In this document: positions 1-8,159 of the stretch, in pieces
Numbering within the stretch: position 1 is the stretch's first letter
How the letters are laid out: every line of letters starts with the position of its first letter
Assembly: GCA_002365855.1 (NCBI GenBank)
Contig: DFAP01000099.1
Coordinates: forward strand, 1 to 27,586
Length of the DNA: 27,586 bases
Reading direction: 5' to 3'
DNA from: Pelotomaculum sp. UBA3103
Lineage (GTDB): Bacteria > Bacillota > Desulfotomaculia > Desulfotomaculales > Pelotomaculaceae
Notes under the pieces: model-generated
The model's database searches: none
What the model saw: the letters and a program-made list of their open reading frames with translations, nothing else
What the model was told of the DNA's origin: nothing
Program-made: the position numbers and the translations under genes

Positions 1-206
1 TATTTAAACATAGCTTCACCGAGATAAAGTAATAATATTCTACAAAAAACCTTGGCTTTATTTCTATGCTGTAATTATAGTGGGGTTGGCATTAGCGATT
101 TTCACTTTTTTGGGTGGGGAAATATAAGAACTCTGTTTCTGGCGCTAGTGAAACTGCCCTGGTCTTGGAATTGCTTTACTTTGTCACTCTGCTATTATCA
201 CTATTG

Positions 207-1490
207 TCACTGGCGCATTTCAAGCTTTTCCTCGTAAACTGGCCGTACTATTTCCATCAGCATCTTAACTTTCCCGGCGAAGATCAGCGAAAAAATAAAA
301 CTGGCAATACCTCCAATCAGCACGGTACCCGGCGCTCCGATTCTGTTGGCCAGCGCGCCGGCAAAGAGGCTGCCGATGGGCACCATGCCCATAAACGCCA
401 TGGTATAGAGGCTCATAATCCGGCCCCGCTTATCATCGTCAACAACAGTCTGAACCACCGTATTGCACGAGGCCATAAAAACCATCATGCCGAATCCCGA
501 CACCAGCATCAAAAGCAGGGACAACCACAGCTCCCGTGACAGCGAGAAAAATACCAGGCAAACGCCAAAGAGGCCGGCAGCAAAAGGTATGTTTTTTTCC
601 AGCCCCCTCACGCTTTTTCTTGAAGCAAGGTATGCCGCGCCTGCAAGCGCCCCCATCCCGGAAAACCCGATCAAAAAACCCAGGGTTTGCGGGCCTCCAT
701 GCAGCACATCCCCGGCAAAAACCGGCATCAGCACAGAGTACGGCATCCCCACCAAGCTGATTGCCGCTACAAGCAGCAGGATATATCTGATTGGCGCGAA
801 ACCGGCAGCGTAAACAAACCCCTCTTTCAGCCCTTCCAAAACATGGCTGTGCGAAACGTTAATTTCCCTTGGCTTGACCTTCATGGCCAGAAGGGCCATA
901 ATCACAGCAAGGTAACTGATGCCGTTAATCAAAAAACAGAATCCCTCGCCCACGAGATAAATCAAGATGCCCGCAATGGAAGGCCCCACCAGCCTGGCGC
1001 CGTTAAACATGGATGAATTCAGAGCGATGGCGTTCCCCAGGTCATTTTTGTCCTCAACCATTTCTACGACAAAGGACTGGCGAACGGGGATATCCATGGC
1101 GTTGACAAACCCCAGAAAGGTGGCAAGCACAAAGACATGCCAGACCTCTACTCTCCCTGTGAGGACCAAAAAAGATAAAATAAATGCCTGCAGCAAAGCC
1201 AGGGACTGTGTGGCTACCAGGATGCGGTGTCGGTTCCAGCGGTCGGCAAGCACACCCGCAAAGGGCGTGAACAGGAAAGTCGGGATCTGGCTGGCAAAGC
1301 CCACCAGGCCAAGGATCAGGGGTGAACCAGTAAGACGGTACACCAGCCAGCTCATGGCAATATTCTGAATCCAGGTGCCGATCACGGATACGGCCTGCCC
1401 GCTGAAAAAGAGGCGGTAATTATGGTAGTGGAAAGACCTGAACATTAATTTCAGGGGCTGTTCGCCGTGGGAAACCGTGTTGGTTTTCAT
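207..1490 (-). CDS. MFS exporter, DHA3-type
   Basis: This 427-residue protein is a probable proton-driven efflux carrier in the cytoplasmic membrane. The start has the look of DHA3/MFS_3 exporters: a short cytoplasmic lead with an FRSFHYHNYRLFFSGQ segment, then a first helix containing IGTWIQNIAMSWLVYRLTGS. The loop between helices 2 and 3 carries GVLADRWNRHRIL, the classic MFS motif A (G-x-L-a-D-r-x-x-r). About 12 hydrophobic segments run to near residue 415, which is the normal family length. The substrate cannot be read from the sequence; family members export macrolides, siderophores or other drugs. It starts with ATG behind a weak GGAG about 13 bases upstream. It stands alone: the next minus-strand gene upstream ends at 1781 and has its own terminator, so it is probably monocistronic. 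A palindrome about 30 bases upstream of the start may be its operator. Confidence 0.9.
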   Translation of the reverse strand: MKTNTVSHGEQPLKLMFRSFHYHNYRLFFSGQAVSVIGTWIQNIAMSWLVYRLTGSPLILGLVGFASQIPTFLFTPFAGVLADRWNRHRILVATQSLALLQAFILSFLVLTGRVEVWHVFVLATFLGFVNAMDIPVRQSFVVEMVEDKNDLGNAIALNSSMFNGARLVGPSIAGILIYLVGEGFCFLINGISYLAVIMALLAMKVKPREINVSHSHVLEGLKEGFVYAAGFAPIRYILLLVAAISLVGMPYSVLMPVFAGDVLHGGPQTLGFLIGFSGMGALAGAAYLASRKSVRGLEKNIPFAAGLFGVCLVFFSLSRELWLSLLLMLVSGFGMMVFMASCNTVVQTVVDDDKRGRIMSLYTMAFMGMVPIGSLFAGALANRIGAPGTVLIGGIASFIFSLIFAGKVKMLMEIVRPVYEEKLEMRQ

Positions 1491-1519
1491 TTGGTGATAA
1501 CCGCTCCAGTTCTATTGTT

Positions 1520-1531
1520 TGATTGCAATCA
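1520..1531. promoter_or_regulatory. 12-bp perfect palindrome upstream of the MFS gene
   Basis: TGATTGCAATCA is a perfect inverted repeat about 30 bases upstream of the exporter start codon, inside an AT-rich stretch. Its position and symmetry fit an operator for a dimeric repressor. No regulator gene is adjacent, so the binding protein is unknown. A 12-base palindrome in AT-rich DNA can also arise by chance. Confidence 0.3.
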
Positions 1532-1709
1532 TAATAACATTAAACACCTGTAGAGAATATACCCCAGGAAGTGGTAAACCCTGATTGCCGCACATGGATT
1601 ACCATACTTTTTCATAACTGCCCTCTCTGCGATTTAAAAACAACGGAAATTATTCTAAACCAGATTACAGGGCACGATCACTTCTTGCGATGCACATTTA
1701 TTATCGCAT

Positions 1710-1751
1710 AAAAAAACTGACCCGCCGGCTTATCGTCCTGCTGCCTGCGGG
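1710..1751 (-). terminator. Intrinsic terminator of the molybdopterin operon
   Basis: On the minus strand a GC-rich hairpin (CCCGC-a-GGC pairing with GCC-g-GCGGG) is followed within a few bases by seven T residues. It lies about 30 bases past the stop codon of the moeA fusion gene at 1781, so it probably ends the long minus-strand molybdopterin transcript. Confidence 0.75.
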
Positions 1752-1780
1752 CATGATTAGTCTTATTATATTTGATTTGC

Positions 1781-3703
1781 TCAGGACCGCCACATGACCC
1801 CGCCGCAATCACGCAGGTCGTAGCCCCCGAGCTTTTCGACCTCCCGCTTGAATTCCGGCAATGCCATTACTTCCAGCAGTCTTTTGATGTAAGGTGTGTC
1901 CCAGTGCTCTGCGGGAATGCAGAGGTCGTAGCGTTCCTCAGCTATGCTGATAAAATCAAGCTCCAGCGCCTGGGCTGCCGCCCGGATGCCCAGCCCGGCA
2001 TCCACCGCGCCGGACTTAACCGCCGCCGCAACGCCCATGTGGGTGTACTCTTCGTGCTCATACCCGTGTATGCTTTCAGGATCGAGGCCTCGCTGCTTCA
2101 GGAGGTAATCCAGGAGGATCCTGGTGCCTGCCCCTCGCTGGCGGTTGACGAAGCTGACGCCGCCACCCGCCAGGTCTTCCAGACCTTTGATTCCTTTTGG
2201 ATTGCCCGTAGCCAGGATCAGTCCCTGCTCACGGTAGACCAGGTTGACCAGGACCAGGTCCCGCCCTTTCAACAGCCTTTTAATATAGGGAACATTGTAT
2301 TCCCCGGTTTGCTCGTCCAGCAGGTGCGTGCCGGCGCAGTGGGCCTCTTCCCGCCTCAAAGCGGTGAGCCCCCCCAGGCTGCCAACGTGGGCAGAGGAAA
2401 GTGTCGCCGCGGGATAAGCCTGGCGAAGGAAATTAGCCAGAACATCCAGGGCAATGTCATGGCTGCCGATAATAACAGTGGTTTCCCTGATTTCCTGCGC
2501 GGACCTGAACAGTTCCACGGTTGCTTTCTCCCCGGCGTTAAAGCCCTCCGAGGAACGTGGCACACGGATCATCCCGTCCGCCCGCACCAGGGACATCATA
2601 ATTCCCGCGCCCCGGGAAATGGGGGTTGCGACCACCCGGTCGCCAACCTGCCCCAGCTTGACCCGGACAAATTCCTCCACGCCGATTGGAGACACCATTT
2701 TCCTGGAAACTGTGGCCTCGATGGTTTCCACGGGGGGAGGCACTAAACCGAGCTTTTTAAACACAACAGGTTTAACAAAAAGGTCCATCCCGAGATAAGC
2801 TGAAACGGGATAGCCCGGCACACCAACCACCGGCTTGCCTTTGATCTCGCCAAGAATTACGGGCTTGCCGGGCTTGGTGGCCACACCGTGCACAAGAACG
2901 GCGCCAAGAGATTTAATCACATCTGCCGTGTAGTCCTCGCTGCCTGCAGAAGAACCTGCGTTGATCAGAACAATATCAGCTTCATGCACGGCTGCACTTA
3001 TAGTTGCTCTCAGGCTTTCAAAGTTGTCTTCAGTAATCTCCCGGCGCAGGGCGGACCCGCCCCACCGCTCGACCATGGCCCCCAGCATCCGCGAGTTGAA
3101 CTCGATGATATCCCCCGGCCTCATTTCAGAGTCAGGCTGGACAAGTTCCGTACCCGTGGGCAGTATGGCTACCCTCGGGCGCGGTCGTACGCACATATTA
3201 TTTATTCCTCCCGCCAGCATGGCGCCGATGTCAACGGGGCGCACCTGGTGGTTAGCGGGCATGATCATTTCGGTAGCGACGATGTCCTCCCCAACCACCC
3301 GGACATGCTGCCAGGGCGGCACGGCGTGAATTATCTCGATAACATCGGGCTGCGCGAAATGCACATCCTCGATCATGATTACGGCATCGCATCCCGGCGG
3401 CATCAGGTCGCCAGTATCAACAGCAACCGCTTCCAGGCCAACTTTCAGCCGGCGCGGGGATGTTTCAGACGCGCCAAACGTGTCGGCCGACTGCACGGCA
3501 AACCCGTCCATGGCCGAGGCATGATAATGCGGTGAGGATATCCGGGCATAGACAGGAGATGCCGTCACCCTGCCCAGCGCCAGTTCCGACGGTAGCAGCT
3601 CCGGCTGGCCGGGTTGAAGTGCCCCAACCTCCTGCAGGTGCTCGAGGAAGCGCTCAAGCGCGTCTTCCCAGGGCAGGTCGTCAAGGTAAACCTTACGCTT
3701 CAT
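1781..3703 (-). CDS. moeA: MoeA molybdenum/tungsten insertase fused to PBP-like domain
   Basis: This 640-residue protein has two parts. Residues 1-402 are a full MoeA, the enzyme that inserts molybdate or tungstate into adenylylated molybdopterin. Visible MoeA motifs are SAMDGFAV (63-70), GDLMPPGCDAV (98-108), a GSSAGSEDYT loop (250-259), KPGKPV (277-282) and GVPGYPVSA (294-302). Residues about 408-640 match the LysR-substrate-binding/periplasmic-binding-like domain (PF12727 type) often fused to MoeA in anaerobes and archaea, with a GAGTRILLDY segment near 530. It has no signal peptide, so it acts in the cytoplasm, and the extra domain may sense or hand over an oxyanion (inference). It starts with ATG and is the last gene before the terminator at 1710. 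With the degenerate MoeA just upstream, this is the copy likely to be catalytically competent. Confidence 0.92.
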   Translation of the reverse strand: MKRKVYLDDLPWEDALERFLEHLQEVGALQPGQPELLPSELALGRVTASPVYARISSPHYHASAMDGFAVQSADTFGASETSPRRLKVGLEAVAVDTGDLMPPGCDAVIMIEDVHFAQPDVIEIIHAVPPWQHVRVVGEDIVATEMIMPANHQVRPVDIGAMLAGGINNMCVRPRPRVAILPTGTELVQPDSEMRPGDIIEFNSRMLGAMVERWGGSALRREITEDNFESLRATISAAVHEADIVLINAGSSAGSEDYTADVIKSLGAVLVHGVATKPGKPVILGEIKGKPVVGVPGYPVSAYLGMDLFVKPVVFKKLGLVPPPVETIEATVSRKMVSPIGVEEFVRVKLGQVGDRVVATPISRGAGIMMSLVRADGMIRVPRSSEGFNAGEKATVELFRSAQEIRETTVIIGSHDIALDVLANFLRQAYPAATLSSAHVGSLGGLTALRREEAHCAGTHLLDEQTGEYNVPYIKRLLKGRDLVLVNLVYREQGLILATGNPKGIKGLEDLAGGGVSFVNRQRGAGTRILLDYLLKQRGLDPESIHGYEHEEYTHMGVAAAVKSGAVDAGLGIRAAAQALELDFISIAEERYDLCIPAEHWDTPYIKRLLEVMALPEFKREVEKLGGYDLRDCGGVMWRS

Positions 3704-3743
3704 GTACCCAACTCCCTAAACCTATAAAATATGTATATCTGGT

Positions 3744-4985
3744 TTAAAACAATTTCACTTCCACCGTGTCACCGGCTTTTAGCACTTTACTGCCTGCCGG
3801 GATCCGGGCCAGGCCGTCCGCCTGGATCATTGCTTGAATCATCCCGGACATTACCAGCACCGGTTCAGATAAAAGCACACCTTCCCTGCTGGTCACTCTC
3901 ACCACGATAAACTCTTCGAGACCGGCAGAGGAGCTAAGGCCATGGGTGAGCACCGCCCGCAGCGGGAACTCCAGACCTGATTCCAGTTCATCCGGGTAAC
4001 CTCCTGCCTGGATCAGGGGAGCCGCCAACAGCTCGAAGACGATCATAGCCGCGACAGGTTGAACCGGCATTACAAATACCGGTTTACCATCAATTACAGC
4101 TCCTGCTGTCGTGCTGCCCGGGCTGATCGACAGGCCGTGAAAAAGCACACCAGGCTGACCTGTGGAATCGATCGCCCTGAAAATAATGTCACTTACGGAT
4201 GCTGAAATGTCCACGCACAGAAACACCAGGTCGTTTTCCTCCGCCGCTCTCTTCAGCGCTCTTTTGAGATCTGTGAAGTCGTCCCTGGTGAATCTGTAAA
4301 TACGGGACTTCCCGCCGCATGCCGCAGCCGACCCGAAAATAATGTTAGAACTGATATCGCTGCTGCTCAGGGACTGCGGAGAGCAATTAATAGGGCCCGC
4401 CAGGTCATCGCCCGCCGAAATAATCCCAACCCGGGCGGGCAGCAACACCGGAACCTCAGTGGCTCCAACGGAGGAAAGCATCCCCAGGTCCTGCGGCCTG
4501 ATCCGGTGGCCGGCCGTTAGGGCGATACCGCCAGCCGCGATGTCCTCGCCCCTGCGGACGATGTTTTCCCCGGGAGCTGCCGGCCTTGTTATCCCGACTG
4601 TTTGACCGTCGAGGTCTTCGGTGTATTCCACCATGACCACCGCGTCAGCGCCGGAAGGCAGCATGCCCCCCGTTGCGATGCGCCAGGCCTGCCCCGGGCC
4701 GATCTCACCGCGCGGCTCCTGGCCCATCAGGACCTCGCCGCTCACATCCACATATGATGGCAGCCCCTCTGAGGCCCCATAGGTGTCCCTTGCCCGGACC
4801 GCGAACCCGTCCATGGTGGAGCGGTCGAACCCCGGCACATCTTCACGGGCCAGGACATTCGAGGCCAGGCAGCGTCCCAGGCTTTGCAAAACCGGTAACT
4901 TCGCCTCAGCTCTTTTTACGGTCATTTCCATGGTTAAGATCTTCCTGGCCTCTTCCACTGTCAAGACTTGCTTAAGATCGGCCAT
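3744..4985 (-). CDS. Degenerate MoeA paralogue
   Basis: This 413-residue protein has the MoeA fold from end to end. Domain I shows FDRSTMDGFAV and the next domain shows TGGMLPSGADAVVMVEYTED, both well conserved. The molybdopterin/metal-binding heart is not conserved. Where active MoeA has a GG-S-x-G-x-x-D loop, this has VDISASVSD. The K-P-G-K-P segment is replaced by ISPGSTTAG, and G-x-P-G-N/Y-P-V-S-A by VMPVQPVAA. It may therefore be a non-catalytic partner of the other MoeA, or be specialised for another ligand. A longer reading frame begins at 5009, but ATG at 4985 has a strong GGGGAGTGGGG just upstream and gives the usual MADLKQVLTVEEA start. It lies 40 bases upstream of the fused moeA and is probably co-transcribed with it. 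Confidence 0.85.
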   Translation of the reverse strand: MADLKQVLTVEEARKILTMEMTVKRAEAKLPVLQSLGRCLASNVLAREDVPGFDRSTMDGFAVRARDTYGASEGLPSYVDVSGEVLMGQEPRGEIGPGQAWRIATGGMLPSGADAVVMVEYTEDLDGQTVGITRPAAPGENIVRRGEDIAAGGIALTAGHRIRPQDLGMLSSVGATEVPVLLPARVGIISAGDDLAGPINCSPQSLSSSDISSNIIFGSAAACGGKSRIYRFTRDDFTDLKRALKRAAEENDLVFLCVDISASVSDIIFRAIDSTGQPGVLFHGLSISPGSTTAGAVIDGKPVFVMPVQPVAAMIVFELLAAPLIQAGGYPDELESGLEFPLRAVLTHGLSSSAGLEEFIVVRVTSREGVLLSEPVLVMSGMIQAMIQADGLARIPAGSKVLKAGDTVEVKLF

Positions 4986-5075
4986 ACCCCACTCCCCTAA
5001 AAAAACCAATGTACTACGACAAGTAAGTTGTAAAATTTATCTTAGCACTGGCAGCGCTTTCTGATTAATACTGTT

Positions 5076-5261
5076 CTAGAAACAACCTAACTCGCAAGAA
5101 TGGATTTTAATTTTAAGCTCATCGGCAGCTTCTCCTATAACCCGGTAGGGAACCTTAAACTCCTCGGCCAGTTTCCTGGCCGCCGCGCAGGCGATCCGCC
5201 CTTCCTTGGCCTGCTGTTTTACCGCCTCTAGCACTTCCGGCTTTATATCCGCCATTATCAT
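5076..5261 (-). CDS. Small HTH-like protein with C-terminal CXXXC
   Basis: A protein of about 61 residues that I do not assign to a named family. The middle (AAARKLAEEFKVPYRVIGEA) reads like a helix-turn-helix: an alanine-rich helix, a KVP turn and a second amphipathic helix. The last residues, SCELGCF, place two cysteines four apart at the very C-terminus, suggesting metal or sulfur binding, or redox response. ATG at 5261 has AAGGGG five bases upstream; GTG at 5267 overlaps that site, and ATG at 5255 is also possible. It sits between the moeB-like gene and the degenerate moeA with short gaps, so it is probably in the same transcript. A role as a small regulator or accessory factor in cofactor synthesis is inference from context. 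Confidence 0.75.
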   Translation of the reverse strand: MIMADIKPEVLEAVKQQAKEGRIACAAARKLAEEFKVPYRVIGEAADELKIKIHSCELGCF

Positions 5262-5294
5262 GCTCACCCCTTCTAAAAAATATAGAGTTTTTAC

Positions 5295-6062
5295 CTACTC
5301 CCTGCCGGCGCTTGCGCATACCGGGCAGTCCGGGTCACTTTTTATTTCAACCTCATAGAACCTGGTTGAGAGAGCATCAAAGGTCAAAATCCTGCCCACC
5401 AGCAGTTCTCCCAAGCCAAGGATATACCGTATCGCTTCAGAAGCCTGGATCGCTCCAATCACACCCGTCACCACGCCGAGGACCCCCGTTTCTGAAGTGG
5501 AGGCAGCCGGCGCAGGCTGATCAGGAAAGATACAGCTAAAACAGGGTCCTTTTCCGGGCAAAATTGTAAAAACCTGACCCGCCCAGGACAATACCCCGCC
5601 GTATACAAAAGGTTTGTTCAGCTTAACGCAGGTCTCATTGATCATATACCTGGCCTGCAAGTTGTCGGTGCAGTCAACGATGAAGTCATAGCCGCCAACA
5701 AGGTCTCCGGCGGTCTCCCGGCTGAAGTTTTCTCTGTAGAGTTCCAGCTTTAAACCGGGGTTCAGCGCTTTAAGTTTGTCTCCTGCCGAATCAACCTTGG
5801 GGCGCCCGAGGTCAGGCGTGGCGTGAAGGATCTGGCGCTGCAGGTTTGACAGCGAAACATGGTCCCCATCAACCAGGCCGATCCTCCCCACCCCGGAAGC
5901 AGCGAGGTATAAAGCGGCCGGTGATCCCAGGCCTCCCGCTCCGACAAGGAGCACCGAGGAGCGTAGCAGTTTTTTCTGCCCTCCCGTCCCGAAACCGGGC
6001 AGCAGGATGCTGCGCAGGTAGCGTTGCTGCTGTTCACCTGTGAAACCTTTACTTGCCTGCAT
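5295..6062 (-). CDS. moeB: MoeB/HesA/ThiF-family adenylyltransferase
   Basis: This 255-residue E1-like enzyme would adenylate the C-terminal glycine of a MoaD/ThiS-type carrier so that it can be charged with sulfur. It shows the nucleotide-binding VGAGGLGSPAALYLAASGVG, the VDGDHVSLSNLQRQ segment with the conserved Asp and Arg residues, and a DCTDNLQARY segment. Two CXXC pairs (CFSC near 177 and CPVC near the end) form the structural zinc site of MoeB/ThiF. The loop that usually carries a cysteine (C-a-E-x-G-V-L-G) reads STSETGVLG; that cysteine is known to be dispensable in MoeB. There is no rhodanese domain. Likely substrates are the MoaD-like proteins at 9336-9575 and perhaps 18057-18350. 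ATG at 6062 has an AGGGGTG site upstream. ThiF or HesA specificity cannot be excluded. Confidence 0.88.
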   Translation of the reverse strand: MQASKGFTGEQQQRYLRSILLPGFGTGGQKKLLRSSVLLVGAGGLGSPAALYLAASGVGRIGLVDGDHVSLSNLQRQILHATPDLGRPKVDSAGDKLKALNPGLKLELYRENFSRETAGDLVGGYDFIVDCTDNLQARYMINETCVKLNKPFVYGGVLSWAGQVFTILPGKGPCFSCIFPDQPAPAASTSETGVLGVVTGVIGAIQASEAIRYILGLGELLVGRILTFDALSTRFYEVEIKSDPDCPVCASAGRE

Positions 6063-6091
6063 CCCAACACCCCTGGTAATAGGCGTTTACC

Positions 6092-6586
6092 CTATTTTAA
6101 AAATGCCTGCTCAATCAAATCGGCCACGCCTGAGGCATCTTCCAGGCTGAAGTGCGGCACATCCATATCCTGCTCCATGTCACTTACGACAGCAAGCAGC
6201 TCTTCCGCAGGAATATCCGGCCGCACCGGCGCCTCGCGCCTGAATACGGCAATCTTCGGCCAGCTGCCAGTTTTGTACCCTTCGATAATGACCAGGTCAA
6301 CACCTCTGACCATGGATATTACTTCCTCCGGCCCGGGGTCGCCCTCGAATTTTCTGACCAGAAAAACACCTCCGGGCGTGGCCAGGGCCACGACATCGGC
6401 GCCGGCTTTAGCGTGCCGCCAGGTGTCTTTGCCCGGTTGGTCAAAGTCCACCAGGTGGTGGGTATGTTTGATGACACCTACCCGGCGGCCCCGGTGTTTC
6501 AACTCAGCGATCAGCTTTTCTAAAAAAGTGGTCTTACCTGAGCCGGAATAGCCTGCCAGACCCAGTACTGGAACTGTCCTTTTCAT
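6092..6586 (-). CDS. mobB: Molybdopterin-guanine dinucleotide biosynthesis adaptor MobB
   Basis: This 164-residue P-loop GTPase has the normal MobB length. Residues 8-17 carry GLAGYSGSGKTT (Walker A), followed by GVIKHTHH, then DFDQPGKDTWRHAKAGA, the MobB signature, and VDLVIIEGYKTGSWPKI, the Walker B and 'EGxK' region. MobB assists dinucleotide formation on molybdopterin, but the catalytic partner MobA is not in this window. AOR-family enzymes use a bis-molybdopterin without nucleotide, so MobB here either serves other enzymes or has another helper role (inference). ATG at 6586 follows AAGAGG at good spacing. It lies between the moeB-like and MOSC genes with short gaps, consistent with one operon. 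Confidence 0.93.
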   Translation of the reverse strand: MKRTVPVLGLAGYSGSGKTTFLEKLIAELKHRGRRVGVIKHTHHLVDFDQPGKDTWRHAKAGADVVALATPGGVFLVRKFEGDPGPEEVISMVRGVDLVIIEGYKTGSWPKIAVFRREAPVRPDIPAEELLAVVSDMEQDMDVPHFSLEDASGVADLIEQAFLK

Positions 6587-6602
6587 AATAACCTCTTAAA
6601 TG

Positions 6603-7037
6603 CTAAGGTGTAATCTCCACTGTATCTCCAACCCTGACTTTTCCGCCTTCCAGAACCCGGATAAAGATTCCTTCCCTGGGCATGACACAGTCACCTGCCT
6701 GGTAGTAGATGGCACAACGAGTGTGGCATTCCTTCCCGATCTGGGTTACCTCTCCCATAGCCTCGGAACCAATTTTTAGCTTTGTGCCCAGGGGAAGGCT
6801 TACCAGTTCTATGCCTTCCGTGGTAATATTCTCAGCAAAATCACCTGGCCCTACGTCAAGCCCCATTGCCCTCATTTTATCAATACTTTCGATAGCCAGG
6901 AGGCTCACCTGGCGGTGCCATGGTCCGGCATGGGCATCATCCTGCAGGCCATGCTCCTTAACCAGCAGCCCCTCACCTGAATCTTTCTTGCGCATCCCTT
7001 TTTTGGGACTGGTGCATACCGCTTTTATTATTCCCAC
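6603..7037 (-). CDS. MOSC-domain protein
   Basis: A 144-residue stand-alone MOSC domain, the beta-barrel found at the C-terminus of molybdenum cofactor sulfurases and in YiiM/YuaD proteins. Visible are GIIKAVCTSPKKGMRKK at the start, LLVKEHGLQDDAHAGPWHRQV in the middle, GPGDFAENITTEG, and GKECHTRCAIYYQAGDC, whose cysteines are typical of the MOSC sulfur-handling region. The reading frame is open to 7145, but that extension reads into the end of moaA. GTG at 7037 has AGAGGGAAACTTC upstream and gives the family's usual start. Such short MOSC proteins commonly lie beside moaA/moaC genes in clostridia, where a sulfur-carrier or cofactor-binding role is presumed, not proven. Confidence 0.88.
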   Translation of the reverse strand: MGIIKAVCTSPKKGMRKKDSGEGLLVKEHGLQDDAHAGPWHRQVSLLAIESIDKMRAMGLDVGPGDFAENITTEGIELVSLPLGTKLKIGSEAMGEVTQIGKECHTRCAIYYQAGDCVMPREGIFIRVLEGGKVRVGDTVEITP

Positions 7038-7095
7038 GAAGTTTCCCTCTTTTCTACAGGTATAAATAACAACTTTAAGATACCTCAAACATATA

Positions 7096-8076
7096 TTACC
7101 CGCCGATCTGGGACATAACCCGCCTTTCGTCCCGCCATCCTTCACTCATATGATGCCTGTCCGGCTTTAAGGCAAGGGCGTCCATAAACAGGTCGGCCAG
7201 TTCCCTGGCGCCTGCTCCCTGACGCAGCGGGGTTTTCAGGTCAATCTCCCGGCTGTCATAAAGGCACGGCCTTAAGCCCCCGCCCGACGTGAGGCGCAGC
7301 CGGTTGCAGCGGCTGCAAAAATGCTCGCTCATAGAGGTGATAAAGCCAACGGTGCCTTCAGCGTCCTTGAAACGGTAGTATTTAGCCGGCCCCCCACCCG
7401 CGACCATCTTGGCCGGGTGCAGATGGCCCAGCCGGGCGGTAATCATGTCCATGATTTCATCAGAGGGTACAAATCGCTCTGCTGTCCAGTAGCTCTGCAC
7501 ACCGATGGGCATTAGCTCAATAAAGCGCACATGCAGGGGCCTTTTAATGGTAAGGCGGGCCATTGCCACCACTTCATCGTCATTAAAGTCGCGGACCACC
7601 ACGGTGTTGAGCTTTACAGGGTGCAGCCCTGCCTCCAGGGCAGACTGAATTCCCTTCCAGGCCCTGGATAAATCCCCTCCCCGTGTTATCTCCCTAAAGC
7701 GGTCAGTCTTCAGGGTGTCCAGGCTGATGTTCACCCTGTTTACCCCCGCTTCTTTCAACACCCTGGCCTGGGGAGGCAGGAGCAGCCCGTTGGTCGTCAG
7801 GGTAATGTCATCTATGCCGGGAATGCCTGAAATCCGCCTCACCAGGTCCTCCAGGCCTCTGCGTACCAGGGGTTCACCCCCGGTCAGGCGAATCTTTTTC
7901 ACCCCGATCTGAGCCGCGGCCCTGATGATGCTTTCAAATTCCTCCAACCGAAGGATCTCTTCATGGGGGGATGACGGCACACCTTCCGGGGGCATGCAGT
8001 ACACACACCGCAGGTTGCACCGGTCGGTAACGGATACTCTCAGGTAGTTTATCTCCCTCTGATGGCAATCTTGCAT
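7096..8076 (-). CDS. moaA: GTP 3',8-cyclase MoaA
   Basis: A 326-residue radical SAM enzyme for the first step of molybdopterin synthesis (GTP to 3',8-cyclo-GTP, which MoaC then converts). The N-terminus has CNLRCVYC, the CX3CX2C motif for the SAM-binding cluster, followed by KKIRLTGGEPLVRRGLEDL. The C-terminal cluster motif is CSRCNRLRLTSGGGLRPCLY. The protein ends in GG, the conserved double-glycine tail needed for MoaA activity. ATG at 8076 has AAGG at normal spacing, while GTG at 8085 sits too close to it. The partner MoaC is not in the window. The gene lies between tupB and the MOSC gene with gaps of 83 and 58 bases, so it may share their transcript or have its own promoter. Confidence 0.96.
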   Translation of the reverse strand: MQDCHQREINYLRVSVTDRCNLRCVYCMPPEGVPSSPHEEILRLEEFESIIRAAAQIGVKKIRLTGGEPLVRRGLEDLVRRISGIPGIDDITLTTNGLLLPPQARVLKEAGVNRVNISLDTLKTDRFREITRGGDLSRAWKGIQSALEAGLHPVKLNTVVVRDFNDDEVVAMARLTIKRPLHVRFIELMPIGVQSYWTAERFVPSDEIMDMITARLGHLHPAKMVAGGGPAKYYRFKDAEGTVGFITSMSEHFCSRCNRLRLTSGGGLRPCLYDSREIDLKTPLRQGAGARELADLFMDALALKPDRHHMSEGWRDERRVMSQIGG

Positions 8077-8159
8077 TGTTTTCACCTTCTGCTGTATAAA
8101 TTAGGAGCTTTTATCTTACATCTATTGACCAACCGGCCAATATAAAATTATTTTTATGA

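Noticed and set aside
1772..2746. Plus-strand 324-residue ORF opposite the moeA fusion
   Set aside because: It is the antisense shadow of a well conserved MoeA/PBP gene and has no ribosome site or recognisable domain.
7038..7145. N-terminal extension of the MOSC protein
   Set aside because: The extension overlaps the end of moaA and lacks a ribosome site, while GTG at 7037 has a good one.
8108..8150. TTGGCC/GGTCAA hairpin between tupB and moaA as terminator
   Set aside because: The stem is short with a G-U pair and has no T-run on the minus strand.
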